This document shows positions 32,028-45,039 of a stretch of 64,000 nucleotides of DNA, one piece after another. The stretch comes from Nilaparvata lugens. Lineage: Eukaryota > Arthropoda > Insecta > Hemiptera > Delphacidae. The notes beneath the pieces are model-generated. The model was not told the origin of the DNA and did no database searches. It worked only from the letters and a program-made list of their open reading frames with translations. The stretch covers positions 4,069,984 through 4,133,983 of the forward strand of contig NC_052505.1 in NCBI RefSeq assembly GCF_014356525.2, read 5' to 3'. Made by a program: the position numbers and the translations under genes. Numbering within the stretch: the stretch's first letter is position 1; each line of letters starts with the position of its first letter.

Positions 32028-33315
32028 TCTATATCTATAAAAGGCTAAGCCACCACAGACTGAAATCACACCACAGCCCAAACTACTGAGCCTGAAAACT
32101 TGAAATTTTGCACAATTGTTCATGGTAGCCTCAAAACATCTACTAAGAAAGGATTTTCAGCATTTTGCCCCCTGAGGGAGCTGGGGCCCCCCAAAAATGT
32201 TGTACTTTTCAACCACTTATTGCACAGCAAAGTCATGAGGAACTTTTTTGTTCAGCTACAAAAAAAAATTAGATCTATGCAGAAAAATTCCGACCAGGAG
32301 CAGAGAGGGGTCCAGGAGAGGGCATTTTTCGAAAATTTTCATGTAAATCACACTACAGCTCAAACTAATTGGCCTATAGACTTAAAACTCTGCACAAATA
32401 TTCTTCAAACATGCTAGACGCGCACTAAGAATGGATTTTGAGATATTTTTACTCTAAGGGTTTCAAAGGATGAAAAAGGATCCTATTTAGTAAGGTTATG
32501 AACATGGTAAGGTGAATGCCATATGGAACTCAGATAATTGGCACATGATATTCTAACATATGTTGTAATCATTGAAAAGCTTAAAATAATTTTATCAATC
32601 AGCTGATCGAATTTAATTTTCTTTGGATCGAAAGCGCCAGCTTGCCATGTGTTTGTTCCATTGTTGTATGCTGGCTTATGGGCTTATGTATTGATGTACT
32701 TTGGCTTAAATAAAATCATTGAATTATTGAATCATTGGCCAGTTCGGTTTGCGCCTTCTATCAGCTGTATATGGAGTCTCATACATTCTGATTAGAACAG
32801 AGCACAGAGATTTTCTTTGGTTGGGAGTTTGTCGATGATTCTTTTTCTAATTCTTTCAAATTTTATTGCAAACAAAAATCACATTGGAAAATTTCTTAAC
32901 AGACAACGAGATTACAAAAACGAGATGTCAAACATAAACCTACATTTATTTGTAGCACGGCCAGAAAAAGACAAACTTAAGTACTAGCCGTGAGTTCATT
33001 CAATATGACTTATATTTTTGTGTTAATACTTTGTGAACAAGAAGTACGAGTTGATGAGAGATGTGAGTAATTTCTTTTATTTGATCTAAATGGTTATTCA
33101 TATTGTAGTAGTTGGGGTCACTTTAATCAAAGTTTTTTATTTTGTAGCTAATACATTTCATACGTATTGATTGTCCATAATGTATCCAGTGTCCATAATG
33201 GAAGTGATTGAACTACTCAAAATTAATGGCTTACTCGTCCTTCATAGAATTTACAGTGTTCCTGGTGATTGAGCCTGTCTTTTTTCAGCGTTGACTATTA
33301 ATAGAGTAAAGTAAA

Positions 33316-33545
33316 TTCGTATGGCTTTTGTTGGTGGGGAGTCCCTTTTGGGAAGGTCCCACCGCCTGAATATATCACTTGAGCCGTCAATGGACCTTAC
33401 AACTGTCATACTCCAGCCGGGACCGACAATTAATGTGACCATCCGATAACACGGGAGTGATCTGGTTAAAAAACTTTTGGTTGTGAGAGGGCTCGAACCC
33501 GGGATCTCTATGCTGCTATGCAAGCTCTCTATCCACTAGACCACT
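33316..33545 (-). mobile_element. tRNA-derived SINE (copy in Helitron 1)
   Basis: On the minus strand the head reads TGGTCTAGTGGATAGAGAGC (A-box-like), then GGTTCGAGCCC (B box), a unique body with TCCCGGCTGGAGTATGAC, and a tail CCATACGAAT. The same sequence recurs at 39052 and, more diverged, at 46551. Confidence 0.75.
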
Positions 33546-33565
33546 AATAATAAAGCTTTATATAC

Positions 33566-33925
33566 AACTAGCTTACCTGGCGAACTTCGTACCGCTAAAA
33601 AGTCAATGTATCTCATGTCAAACTTTACTTAATTTGGTGAATCATGAAATTTATCTGACAATCAATATTTTCATTTACATCTGAATACAGACTTCCTATG
33701 TGCTATCCAATGATAGTCATGCAGCATTCATTATTTCGAAAACATAGGTCTGTAAAATGGATTGATAAATAATCATTATTAGGCACCCTATCAAAATTTC
33801 TGGTCAGAAACCATCCCCAATATCCACACAACATATTCCCAAAGTTTCATGCCGTTATGTCAAGTATTTTTCAAGTCATAGGGAAAAAACACACAAACAA
33901 ACATTCATTTTTCATATATATAGAA
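33566..33925 (-). mobile_element. Small reverse-strand Helitron inside Helitron copy 1
   Basis: On the minus strand it starts TCTATATATATGAAAAATG and ends with GGCGAACTTCGTACCGC-type sequence and CTAG toward 33566. Its ends match the Helitron at 26773-27552. Host-side T/A context fits Helitron insertion. Confidence 0.6.
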
Positions 33926-35328
33926 GATAGAAGATTTCATTCGGCTCGAACAAAAGCCTCTCTGAATGGAGGTAGAATGATAAGGTTGACAACTTTCAGT
34001 TCTGTTGTTTTAACATTTTTTTTTTTTTTTAAATCACTTTCAAAAAGTTCATGTAGTACGAACTATTGTGTTTGAGACACTTCTGGCGCTATCATAGTTT
34101 CACAACTATTCTGTTTCACACTCCTATCTCTTGCAGTCGTTAACCATATTTATAATTAAATAAAGAGTTGGCTTATACACGTATGGGATAGGAAAATTAT
34201 GTTTGACGCATCACCACATCTGAACTACTGGACTAATTAACTTGAAATTCTGCTTATAGGCTACATTCTTAATTAACCAAGGATGGTTATAGGCCTATTT
34301 TAAGTTCTTTGAAATGTCATTACATCAAGTTTTCAGATTATCAAGTTTGAAAATAGATCCTTGCAAAGCACAGGTTCCTGCTAGTATATATCTATAAGAG
34401 GCTAAGCCCCCACAGACTGAAATCACACCACAGCCCAAACTACTGAGCCTAAAAACTTGAAATTTTGCACAATTGTTCATGGTAGCCTCAAAACATCCAC
34501 TAAGAAAGGATTTTCAAAATTTTGCCCCCCTGAGGGAGCTGGGGCCTCCCAAAAATGTTGTACTTTTCAACTGCTTATTGCACAGCAAAGTCATGAGGAA
34601 CTTTTTTGTTCAGCTACAAAAAAAATTAGATCCATGCAGAAAAATTCCGACCGGGAGCAGAGAGGGGTCCAGTAGAGTGCATTTTTCGAAAATTTTCATG
34701 TAAAATCACACTACAGCTCAAACTAATTGGCCTACAGACTCAAAACTCTGCACAAATATTCTTCAAACATGCTAGACGTGCACTAAGAATGGATTTTGAG
34801 ATATATTCACTCTAAATGTTTCAAAGGATGAAAAAGGATCCTATTTAGTAAGGTTATGAACATGGTTGTAGTGTTGGGCATCCTGCTCATGACGTCAGAA
34901 AAGCAATGTAGTGAAGTTTTTGTATTAAGCCAGTCAGGCGGTCCAGTTTTGTAAAGTCTTTTTTGTGAGTTAAAAGTAATAAGTCAATAAAGAATCAAGT
35001 GTCTAACAGTCTTTCATTAATGAGTACTTCAAATAATCATATCAAAGTATAAACATTATATTTGGTGACAAGATAATTAATGGTGAAGTTGTGCATGGCG
35101 TGTTCCTGTTTTGTGGTTATGTACTCTGGCGCCTTTATTCGTGGACTGTGTCATAGTTACGTTTTTGTTCAGTGTTTTGTATTTGTGTTTGAACTATGTT
35201 TGACTCGATTTCAGTTATCATGTTTTGCATTATGTTTTCCAGACTTGGTCAAATTTCTTTGCGTGTGTTTGAGATCATAGACTATGTTTAGACTATAATC
35301 TAACCTCACTTATGTGTTTTGTGTCAAC

Positions 35329-37050
35329 ATGTCCAAACCTCCAGTTTTCGAACCCAGTGTGGCAGACTTTTAATCCTTTTTGGAGCGTCTCGAACTATAT
35401 TTTAACATTGAAGGTTTCAAGGATGAGGTAAAAAAAGGTCACTTTTGTGTCAATCTTCCTCCATCTGTCTATGCGGAGTTGAAAACTGCATTGTCTCCTG
35501 TCGAAATCCCAACAGCCACATATGAACAGTGCATACAGGCTTTGACAAACCAATATGAACCAGTGTGTAAAGTAATACCAGACCGATATAAATTTCATTC
35601 TCAGAAGCAGCTTGCAGGCGAGTTGCTACACAACTATATTTCAGCGATATCTCGCTTGGCCACCACCTGTAAATTTGGAAGCTTTCGTGACCAGGCTTTA
35701 CGCGATAGACTGGTGTCTGGCCTACTACAAACGTCAATGGTGAGTCGGCTTTTGTCTGAGCCAGATGACATGAAATTTGATACTGCTTGTCGTCTAGTAT
35801 TAGAAATGGAATTGGTTGAGAAGTCCACTTTGGTCTTGGCTGGTGATGCTACAGAGACTCTCATGGTATTGTCTACATCTTCACGTTCCTTGTCTCGCCA
35901 GTCCAGGCAAGGTTTGTCACCACGGCAGGGTTATCCTGAGCGATCGCCGTCACGTCCATCATTGTACCGGTCCCGATGGGATTCGTCACCAAGGTCGGGG
36001 TCTCCTGCACGTTCCTGGTCGGTTACTGGTCAGTCGTCATCCATGTCGCAGAGGGGTTAATCTCCGGGTCGAGCGGGTCCATTGGTCTCCAGGGGTCGCT
36101 CACCGTCGCCTTCTCAACAGACAGAAAAGGGACTGAGAAAAAGATGCCGTCACTGTTTCTCCAGGCATTCTCCTGATAAGTGTCCAGCTAATAAGTGGAG
36201 GTGTTTCAAGTATCAACGTGCAGGTCACACGGCAGAATGTTGTGACCAGCAAAGAGTAAATTATGTCAAATCCACAGTAAATGTGTCAGTCAATTCATCA
36301 CAATCAGATCAGTGTGATTCATTATTTTTTGTGAATATTGTCATTAATGGCAAATCAGTGCGTTTTCTAGTGGATACAGGGAGTCCAATTACTATTTTAA
36401 GCTCAGCTATTGCAAAAGAGCTCCAGTTGTTGTCACAATTAGTGCCTTATTTCGGAGCTATGAGGGGTGTTAATAATAATCTGCTACACGTCCTTGGTTC
36501 ATGCAAGGTAGAAGTTGTTTACAATGATGTATATACTAAGCTATCTGCTGTTGTAATCAATCAAATTTCATGTCAAGCTATATTAGGTACAGATTGGTTG
36601 TCGGTAATTGCACCCAATTGGGCAAATAACATTCTGCCAAAGTCCAATGAAAATGATAATTTTTGTTTGTCTATTGCAAAAAATGAAACTGTGGAAACGC
36701 TAGCCAAGTCATATCCAAGAGTGTTTTCAAACAAAGATAATGAAAAACCCATATCGAAATTTAAGGTTAGTCTGAATTTGGAGGACAACAACGTCCAGCC
36801 TATTATTCACAGATCATACACTGTACCATATGCACTGCGGGACGAAATTGGTAATGAATTGGATAGATTGGAGTCAAAGGGAATAATTAATAAGGTGAAA
36901 ACATCTGATTGGGCCAGTCCCATGGTAATAGTCCCTAAACCGAATGGAAAAATCCATATGTGCGCTGATTTTAAGGTAACGCTGAATAAATACTTAAAAG
37001 TAGATCAACATCCAATGCCAGTTCCTGATGACATAAGAAAGGAGTTTTGA
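35329..37050 (+). pseudogene. Gypsy Gag-protease-RT (N-terminal) frame with two stops
   Basis: One frame from ATG 35329 to 37050 with TAA at 35371-35373 and 36058-36060. Gag includes LELYFNIEGF and YEQCIQALTNQYEP. A zinc-knuckle region (CRHCFSRHSPDKCP, then CFKYQRAGHTAECC) precedes the protease motif FLVDTGSPITIL, which keeps Asp-Thr-Gly. The RT begins DWASPMVIVPKPNGKIHMC and stops after PMPVPDDI, before the catalytic YXDD. Encodes capsid, protease and polymerase functions in intact relatives; dead here. Confidence 0.88.
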
Positions 37051-38330
37051 TTCCTCATGTTGATGTATTTTCACGTTTACCGTCAGCTTGTAGTGTAGAA
37101 GAGCATGAAGTTTGTTTCATTTATTTATCAACGCCGTTAATAGATGTAGATGAAGTGTATGAACACACTTGCAAAGACGAGTTGTTGAGTAAGGTTATTG
37201 AATATGTAACAAATGGTTTTCCACATACTATTGATGCTAATATGAAAGTTTTTGAGAGTAATCAATGTTCATTATCTGTGGTAAATAAATGTCTCTATTT
37301 TGGAGATCGCATTGTCGTACCAAGAAGTTTGAGAAAAAAGTATTAGGGGTAATTCATTCCAGTCATGCCGGTGTGGTAAGATCTAAATTATTGGCTCGCT
37401 CATATGTATGGTGGCCAGGTCTAGATAATGATATTTATCATACAGTTCAGTCTTGCGAAATTTGTCAGTCAACTAGAAACAGGTCAAACAATCAATACCG
37501 TCAACCTTGGCCGTCTGCCAAGAGTCCATGGGAAAGAGTACACATTGATTTATTTGATTTTCAAACTAATAAGTACTTGATATGTTGTGATTCCTATTCT
37601 AAATGGATAGAATGTTTTCTTTTGAAAGACAGGATTGATTTCCGCTCGGTATTGTCAAAATTAGCTGAAATGTTTTCTAGATTTTCATTTCCACGTACTT
37701 TGGTATGTGATAATGGACCACCTTTTAGTCCACATGGAATGAAAGATTTTTGTCAACGGAAGGTAATTAAATTGATTTATTCACCTCCGTATTCGCCGCA
37801 ATCAAATGGTCTGGCAGAGCGTAGTGTGCAAACCTTCAATATTCTATTGTCCAAGTTTAATCTGGACAAGATTAAAAAGAGAATGCAAATAAGCCCACAT
37901 GATTTGCTGTTTGATTGTTTTTTTGCGTATAGAAGTACTCCTTCTTCTGTTACGGGTAAATCACCAATGTCTGTCGTATTGAATTTTGAAACAAAAGTAC
38001 CACTGACAAATTTGAAAAAGACTGTTACTTTCAAAGATGATTTGGTCGAAAGTCGGAGTATTGAAAATCAGAAAATTAAAAATAATGTGTTCAAGAAACC
38101 GGTCCCAAAATATCATAGAGATCAAATTGTATGGATTAATTGTAATAAGAAAAATTATAGTTATGGTGTCAAGTATGAACTAGGTAGAGTTGTTGAGGGG
38201 ATAAGTAATTTTGTGTATTTGGTCAAGCTAGCTAATAATATAGTTTTCAAAGTCCATGTCAATCAACTCAGGGAGTTTTATGAGAATGCTAAGTTGAGCA
38301 AAGCATTAGCGGCAACAGTTGGAAAGCTTA
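37051..38330 (+). pseudogene. Gypsy RNase H tail and integrase, frameshifted
   Basis: IPHVDVFSRLP marks the connection just after RNase H. A frameshift in an A-rich run near 37335 leads to the integrase: His/Cys zinc finger (HSSHAG...CEIC), catalytic Asp in VHIDLFDF, Asp in LVCDNGPPFS and Glu in SNGLAERSVQ, then a C-terminal DNA-binding part (YHRDQIVWINC). The reading frame passes into Helitron sequence at about 38331. Confidence 0.88.
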
Positions 38331-39051
38331 AAATAATTTTATCAATCAGCTGATCGAATTTAATTTTCTTTGGATCGAAAGCGCCAGCTTGCCATGTGTT
38401 TGTTCCATTGTTGTATGCTGGCTTATGTATTGATGTACTTTGGCTTAAATAAAATCATTGAATTATTGAATCATTGGCCAGTTCGGTTTGCGCCTTCTAT
38501 CAGCTGTATATGGAGTCTCATACATTCTGATTAGAACAGAGCACAGAGATTTTCTTTGGTTAGGAGTTTGTCGATGATTCTTTTTCTAATTCTTTCAAAT
38601 TTTATTGCAAACAAAAATCACATTGGAAAATTTCTTAACAGACAACGAGATTACAAAAACGAGATGTCAAACATAAACCTACATTTATTTGTAGCACGGC
38701 CAGAAAAAGACAAACTTAAGTACTAGCCGTGAGTTCATTCAATATGACTTATATTTTTGTGTTAATATTTTGTGAACAAGAAGTACGAGTTGATGAGAGA
38801 TGTGAGTAATTTCTTATATTTGATCTAAATGGTTATTCATATTGTAGTAGTCGGGGTCACTTCAATCAAAGTTTTTTATTTTGTAGCTATACATTTCATA
38901 CGTATTGATTGTCCATAATGTATCCAGTGCTCATAATGGAAGTAATTGAATCACTCAAAAATAATGGCTTACTCGTCCTTCATAGAATTTACAGTGTTCC
39001 TGGTGATTGAGCCTGTCTTTTTCAGCGTTGACTATTAATAGAGTAAAGTAA

Positions 39052-39283
39052 ATTCGTATGGCTTTTGTTGGTGGGGAGTCCCTTTTGGGAAGGTCCCACC
39101 GCCTGAATATATCACTTGAGCCGTCAATGGACCTTACAACTGTCATACTCCAGCCGGGACCGACAATTAATGTGACCATCCGATAACACGGGAGTGATCT
39201 GGTTAAAAAACTTTTGGTTGTGAGAGGGCTCGAACCCGGGATCTCTATGCTGCTATGCAAGCTCTCTATCCACTAGACCACTA
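39052..39283 (-). mobile_element. tRNA-derived SINE (copy in Helitron 2)
   Basis: Near-identical to 33316-33545, as expected because it was duplicated with the Helitron. B box GGTTCGAGCCC is readable on the minus strand at about 39228-39238. Confidence 0.75.
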
Positions 39284-39473
39284 ATAATAAAGCTTTATAT
39301 ACAACTAGCTTACCTGGCGAACTTCGTACCGCCAAAAAGTCAATGTATCTCATGTCAAACTTTACTTAATTTGGTGAATCATGAAATTTATCTGACAATC
39401 AATATTTTCATTTACATCTGAATACAGACTTCCTATGTGCTATCCAATGATAGTCATGCAGCATTCATTATTC

Positions 39474-40026
39474 CCAAAACATATTCTTCTCAATCAATTG
39501 GTAGTAGTATCTAACAGTAAAGTGTTGAATTAAAAAAGAAATAGATAGGATAAATCAGTGTTTCAAAGATGAATTCAATGTTTTCATAGTTGTTTATTGT
39601 CAATAGATGGTCAAGGAAATATGAATCACACAGAATTACATATTCTTTCCATCTTCCATTTTAGGATGAATATAAGCTAAGCTAAATTAAATAAAAAATT
39701 GTAAATATTATTCTGCCATTAATGAATGCAATATGAACAACTCTCTTCCATGAGGTGAATAATTTTTCCAACATTTTCCGGTTACTCAATGATAGGGGAG
39801 TGATAATTATTTGTATAGGTCTTCTAAGGAATCATTAACTACAGCTGGTATCAATCAACTACACTCCAACTCCAAACTACCATTGTAATACCAGAAGCCT
39901 ACACAATTTATCATAGGGTGACGTGTCTATTACAGCTGGTAACTTTAGATGCTAAATCATATTATCTCAATATGATCTTGAATCATGATCCCCTTTCCGT
40001 TCTTCGGTAGCCGCTAGGCCGATAAT
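39474..40026. other. Extra segment in Helitron 2, absent from Helitron 1
   Basis: Interrupts the reverse-strand small Helitron between GCATTCATTATT and TTTCGAAAACA. AT-rich, no frame, no clear duplication or inverted ends. It could be an insertion in copy 2 or a deletion in copy 1. Confidence 0.5.
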
Positions 40027-40192
40027 TTCGAAAACAGGTCTGTAAAATGGATTAATAAATAATCATTATTAGCCACCCTATTAAAATTTCTGGTCAGAAA
40101 CCATCCCCAATATTCACACAACATATTCCCAAAGTTTCATGCCGTTATGTCAAGTATTTTTCAAGTCATAGGGAACAGACACACAGACATTC

Positions 40193-40196
<4 letters not shown>

Positions 40197-40250
<54 letters not shown>
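40197..40250. repeat. (AT)n microsatellite
   Basis: About 26 AT dinucleotides where copy 1 has only CATATATATAG. It is an expansion of the 5' TCTATATATAT end of the small reverse-strand Helitron. Confidence 0.9.
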
Positions 40251-40254
<4 letters not shown>

Positions 40255-40715
40255 TAGAAGATTTCATTCGGATCAAACAAAAGCCTCTCTAAATGGAGGT
40301 AGAGTGATAAGGTTGACTGCTTCCAGTTCTGTTATTTTAACATTTTTTTTAAATCACTTTTTCAATCAAAAAGTTCATGTAGTACCTACTATTGTGTTTG
40401 AGACATTTCTGGCGCTATCATATAGTTTCACAACTATTCTGTTCCACACTCCTATCTCTTGCAGTCATTAACCATATCTATAATAAAATATAAAGAGTTG
40501 GCTTATACACATACGGGATAGTAAAATTATGTTTGACGCATCATCAAGTCTGTACTACTGGTCTAATTAACTTGAAATTTTGCATATAGGCTAGATTCTT
40601 AATTAACCAAGGATGGTTATAGGCCTATTTTCAATTCTTCAAGATTTCATTACATCAATTTTTCAGATTATCAAGTTTGAAAATAGATCCTTGCGAAGCA
40701 CGGGTTCCTACTAGT

Positions 40716-43020
40716 TGAACTGTAAGCCTCATTCTTAAACGAGAATAATTCAGGGGAATAACATAATATTGGCAGCAACATATTCAAATCTATGATCAGA
40801 CTTCTGTATATCTGTATATAATTATACCATAATAGTTTTAAGAGTACTTTTTCCTTTGTGTAAATTGTGAAATTCGATGATTTACTAAAAGTTGTCAAAA
40901 CAGCTGTTCTACAGATAAAATATCTCGACTATGTGTTCTTTTTATGAACTGATCTACCTTGATGAGTCTCATGACAGGTTGGGTCGTAAAGCCAACATAA
41001 CTTGAATGGACTGTATGGTGTGAGAAACAGAATTTGATAAAAGAACTAATACTTGTCTAGTTCTTGCACCACAGACCCAACAAAGTGCCAAATTGAAATA
41101 ACAACTAGTATACAATTTGTAATTAACTCTGGAAGCTAGAATGTTTGAAAAGAATTGTAACTGTAAATCTAAAAAATGTAATAGTTCTAAGTTGATACCT
41201 GTGATAATGATTTTTCTAAATAAAGACAAAGTTGTACAGAAACAATGACTGATTTTATTTTGCATTTTTGTCATAGGCTTAGAATAGTTCACAAACGACA
41301 AAATGTTTACTGATGATGGATATATAAAAAGGGCTGATACAATAATACAATAATGATTATGGATAAGTTTTCAATGTAAGTTAATATATAATTTAAATAC
41401 AGATGAATATAACTTGAATAGTTTGATTTCTACCAATAACTGAATTGAGAAATTTAATAGTCCTGAATTAATAAATTTATGAAGTCAAATAATTCAATAG
41501 GTAAGCAATTGTCTGTGAATTCACTTTCACTGATTCTTGAGATTATTGTTCCTGAAAAAATGAATGACAAAAAAAGGTAGAAATATTACACAGTATAGAT
41601 GATTAGAATCAACCATGGATGATCAATAAATTCAGAATAAATCTCAACAAATCATAACAATACTTTGTATGACGTGAGAGTACACCAGAAGCAACTTGGC
41701 TAATGTGTAGAACAGAGCAAAGACAGCTATACTGTCTGAATTAGAATGATTGATGATTAAAGTGAAAACGTTGAAAATTCCTAGAATCAAACATATACAG
41801 AATTACTAAAATGTGACTTCAAATACTTGAAGTGGCAAAATTGTTCCACAACAGACTTCCAATGTTATGGTAAAAGGAGAAAGAGACTCATAAAAAAGTG
41901 TAAGTGTAAGTTAAAATGTAGCAAATAAGTAGCAATTTACAGAATTAAAATATGAATATTAGAAATACCTCTGTGTAAAATGGACCAAAGAATAAGTCTA
42001 AAAATATTGAAAGTGACAAAACTCATCTGATAAACAATCGTTGCAAGTCAGGCCATCTAACTTGTTCCTGGGAGGGAGCGTGAGACACACACCAGTGACT
42101 CAGACATGGACAGGCAGCAGGGCACCTTGGATGCAATCAGTGAGAGAAGGGGAGACCAATGAGAAGGACACCAAAGACCAATGAAGTAGAACTCCGACGA
42201 CCAATGAGATGAGCTCCATCGACTGAAGAGAAGAGCACCAAAGACCGATGAATGACCTCAGAGTGGATACACAGAATCCAGGGTGGACCGACACATGGAG
42301 TTTGTAATTGTAGTTGAAATGGCAAGGTGCCAGAGTTCAGAACATATGCAAAATGTGAGGTAGTGGTGGCAGTTAGCACAAACTAGAAATGTCCATCACA
42401 ACGGTGAAAATAATTTGAATTGATTTTATACAGTTGAAAACAGAAAGTTCTGAGCACATTTGATAAGCCAGATCACTGGATGCACACAGAAATTGCACAC
42501 GGGCAAGAATAGAGTTTATGAAACTTGAGGTTGGCAGAAGGCTACTTTTCTGATTGGTTGAGAATTGAACTGGGTTAGTATACACCCACAAAATCTAGAA
42601 TCTTGGAACTAGTAGAGCAGCGGATCTTCAATCCTGATGCTGAATGTGGTGGACACGGTGTCCTGATGCAGAGAGATAGTATTGTGGCCTGCAAGTCACT
42701 GTGACTTGTAACTGAACCAATCAGACAAAGTGCCAAGAGAGAAAAAATTGAACTTACATTAAAATACTCACGAACACAATTTTTTAGTGTTCATAATAAT
42801 ATATGATGGCAGGAAACATTTGAATTTTGAGGATAAAGTTTGTGGAAAATTAGTTCTGCATTTTTAAAGTTGAACACGAGGTGACGCAGCACTAATAGGT
42901 TAGCTTTAGGAACGACGAAGAAATTTTGGACAGGAAAAATTCCACAGAGAAACTTATTTGCACATAATGAATAGGAGAACTTAGAGAACACTTTAAAACA
43001 TTAATTTCAGATGAAAATAT
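40716..43020. other. Intron, no supported gene
   Basis: AT-rich, with a short region of ACCAATGA/GACCAATGAGA-like imperfect repeats at about 42150-42250 and no element with clear ends. Reverse-strand open frames here look like chance. Confidence 0.4.
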
Positions 43021-43027
43021 AAAATTG

Positions 43028-43060
<33 letters not shown>

Positions 43061-43290
43061 ACACACACACACACACACCACACACCACACACACACACAC
43101 ACGCACAGACCAACACACAAAAATCACGTTTTTGGACTCAGGGGACCTTGAAACGTATAGATAACTTGTAATTAGGGTACCTTAAGTTTTTTGGAAAGCA
43201 ATACTTTCCTTACCCATGGTAATAGGGCAAGGAAGTAAAAAGTGGTAGAAGTTGTAAAAAGTAGTACGGTAACAGTCTTAACTCTTGCAG
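43021..43290 (+). repeat. (CA)n plus GAAAGCAATACTTTCC repeat, copy 1
   Basis: An interrupted (CA)n (43030-43102) is followed by GTACCTTAAGTTTTTTGGAA and AGCAATACTTTCCTTACC with GTAATAGGGCAAGG. The same order occurs at 50590-50735 and, reversed, at 63215-63385. Confidence 0.75.
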
Positions 43291-45039
43291 GGACTACAGA
43301 CACAATGATATTAAAAACTCCTTAAGTTTTATACTCAATTTTTTATGTTCTCTATTGCTTGTAATTCTAAAGGCAGCTTTGCAAAGTATTTCCTTCCCAT
43401 GTAGTGCATCTTTTCCTTGAAAAATTCTAACCTGTGTCTCTCTCTTATTCTCCCAAATCAAGTATTGTAGCTGTTGAAACTCACATCAAATTCTTCAGTA
43501 ATTTTCAATTAAGCGCCTTCCCGCTCCGTCGGTTGCCAACCCAACAGCCATTGTCATTTAATATTCTCGATTTTGTCATTATTGTATTCTGTAGTTGTAT
43601 TTCTTGTCTGATTTTGTATTAGTGAGTATTTTTAGTGCCTCTCCATTTGGCATTGATTTGTTGATTGTAATTTTAATTCTGAATATGAATTCAGATTTGT
43701 GTGGCAGTGTCTTTCTTGCCACTTTTTTGCAATGGCTTCTCGTTTGTTCTAACACAGTTGTTCTACGCTCTACAGCATCTTTCCCTGGTTATTCCTGATA
43801 CATCTTTTTCAGCGATTGCCAAGCTGATTTTAACTAATTCATCTATCTTTTCGAACAATTACCTTTGTATTCAAGTCGAAATTCATGAGCGGCGTTTCAT
43901 TTCTCAGTGATTTCTTACAATTAATTCTCAATTCCTACAACATTGTTTGGTGAAGTATTCTCATTCAGAACTCTAAACTATTACAGATTTCAAACACGTT
44001 GAAATTCGAACTAGCAATATTAATTATTATCAATTATTTTGAGAACTTTACATATCTTTATTCAACAAGACATACAAATCATTGATTTGGTTCACTTCAT
44101 CAGGACTTACAATACTAGAACTCAATTTTTTGCAAGCCTAGCATAGCCTGCATTGACATACATTGTGCATCACGATTTTTCATGTAATCAGTGCCTACAG
44201 TCTTGTGACATTCCAACTTTGAACAATTATTCATCTTTAAAAACTACATTATTCTCTCCATGATACATCATCCTTGCTGAAACCCTGGTTCCTGAATTTC
44301 AAGTCTCATTGAATCTCCTTATTCAACTCTGGTTCCTGATATTCCAATTTCTCTGGACATTGAGATTGGACGGCAGCACACTTGAAAGGCGGTATCTGTT
44401 CCTTTTATCAACTTATTTACCCAATTATATTTACTACAATTCTATTACCAATTTGAATAATAGTTATTCTCATAGCTGGCCTGGAGATTTGCCAGCCATT
44501 TTGAAATTACCTGCTCAGACCTACTACAAATTCATTACATTGCATTAGAACTATTCTAACAGCTGGCCTAGAGTATTTTGCCAGTCATTTCAAATAATCT
44601 TTATTATTTAGACTACTTATTTTCACTGGCATTTGTATATTAATACATAAGTTGTATTTGACTCATTTTGTATCATCCTTTGGTAATACTTAAGCTTAAT
44701 AAGCTTTTTCATTTCAATAATTTACTTCATTAAGTTGAATCTGTTTTATTATTGAATGATGCCTGCTCTTTACTTCAATTCTTGAACCTTGCTCTCTCAT
44801 CTGATGATAAGGGAACAAGGCTATGGTCCTCCTGGTTATTATTTCACTACTATCAATTCTCATTCATTCTCCAGTGAAGTGGTGCATGTTTACTCAACTC
44901 CCCAGTGGCATCAGTTGTAATTTAATCATAAGCAGTCCACTGCCAGCTGTGCGGAATGCATGCAATGCTTCAGTAGCCACGAGTATCATTCCATAGTTCT
45001 TCTACAGGGTAATTCCTAACATACATAATAACATCAAAT
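43291..45039. other. Intron, no supported gene
   Basis: T-rich + strand with short open frames lacking any family signal. Two imperfect copies of an AGCTGGCCT...TTTGCCAG segment occur near 44475 and 44560. No RNA gene seen. Confidence 0.4.

Larger units (their letters stand above)
32028..34384 (+). mobile_element. Helitron copy 1 of a head-to-tail pair
   Basis: Starts TCTATATCTATAAAAGG after an A and ends GGTTCCTGCTAG. It contains a tRNA-derived SINE and a smaller reverse-strand Helitron. No Rep/helicase, so non-autonomous. Copy 2 begins at the next base. Its unique centre is 32517-32573, where copy 2 instead holds a retrotransposon fragment. Confidence 0.75.
34867..38330 (+). mobile_element. 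Ty3/gypsy retrotransposon fragment, one LTR, RT deleted
   Basis: Begins TGTAGTGTTGGGC; about 190 bases later there is an AATAAA and then TTTGGTGACAAG, which reads as a 5' LTR and primer binding site. Gag, protease, the first part of RT and the integrase follow. The 3' LTR is missing, and the RT palm and most of RNase H are deleted at about 37045. Confidence 0.8.
34385..40714 (+). mobile_element. Helitron copy 2 of the pair, carrying a gypsy fragment
   Basis: Starts TATATATCTATAAGAGG immediately after CTAG of copy 1 and ends GGTTCCTACTAG before a T. Flanks 34385-34866 and 38331-40714 match copy 1. The middle (34867-38330) is a Ty3/gypsy fragment absent from copy 1. Relative to copy 1 it also has about 550 extra bases (39474-40026) and an expanded (AT)n. 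Confidence 0.75.

Noticed and set aside
33489..33545. A functional tRNA gene on the minus strand
   Set aside because: A and B boxes are present, but the cloverleaf stems do not close and the sequence continues into a SINE body and tail.
42892..43116. Cys/Val-rich small protein
   Set aside because: Translation of the (CA)n repeat in reverse.
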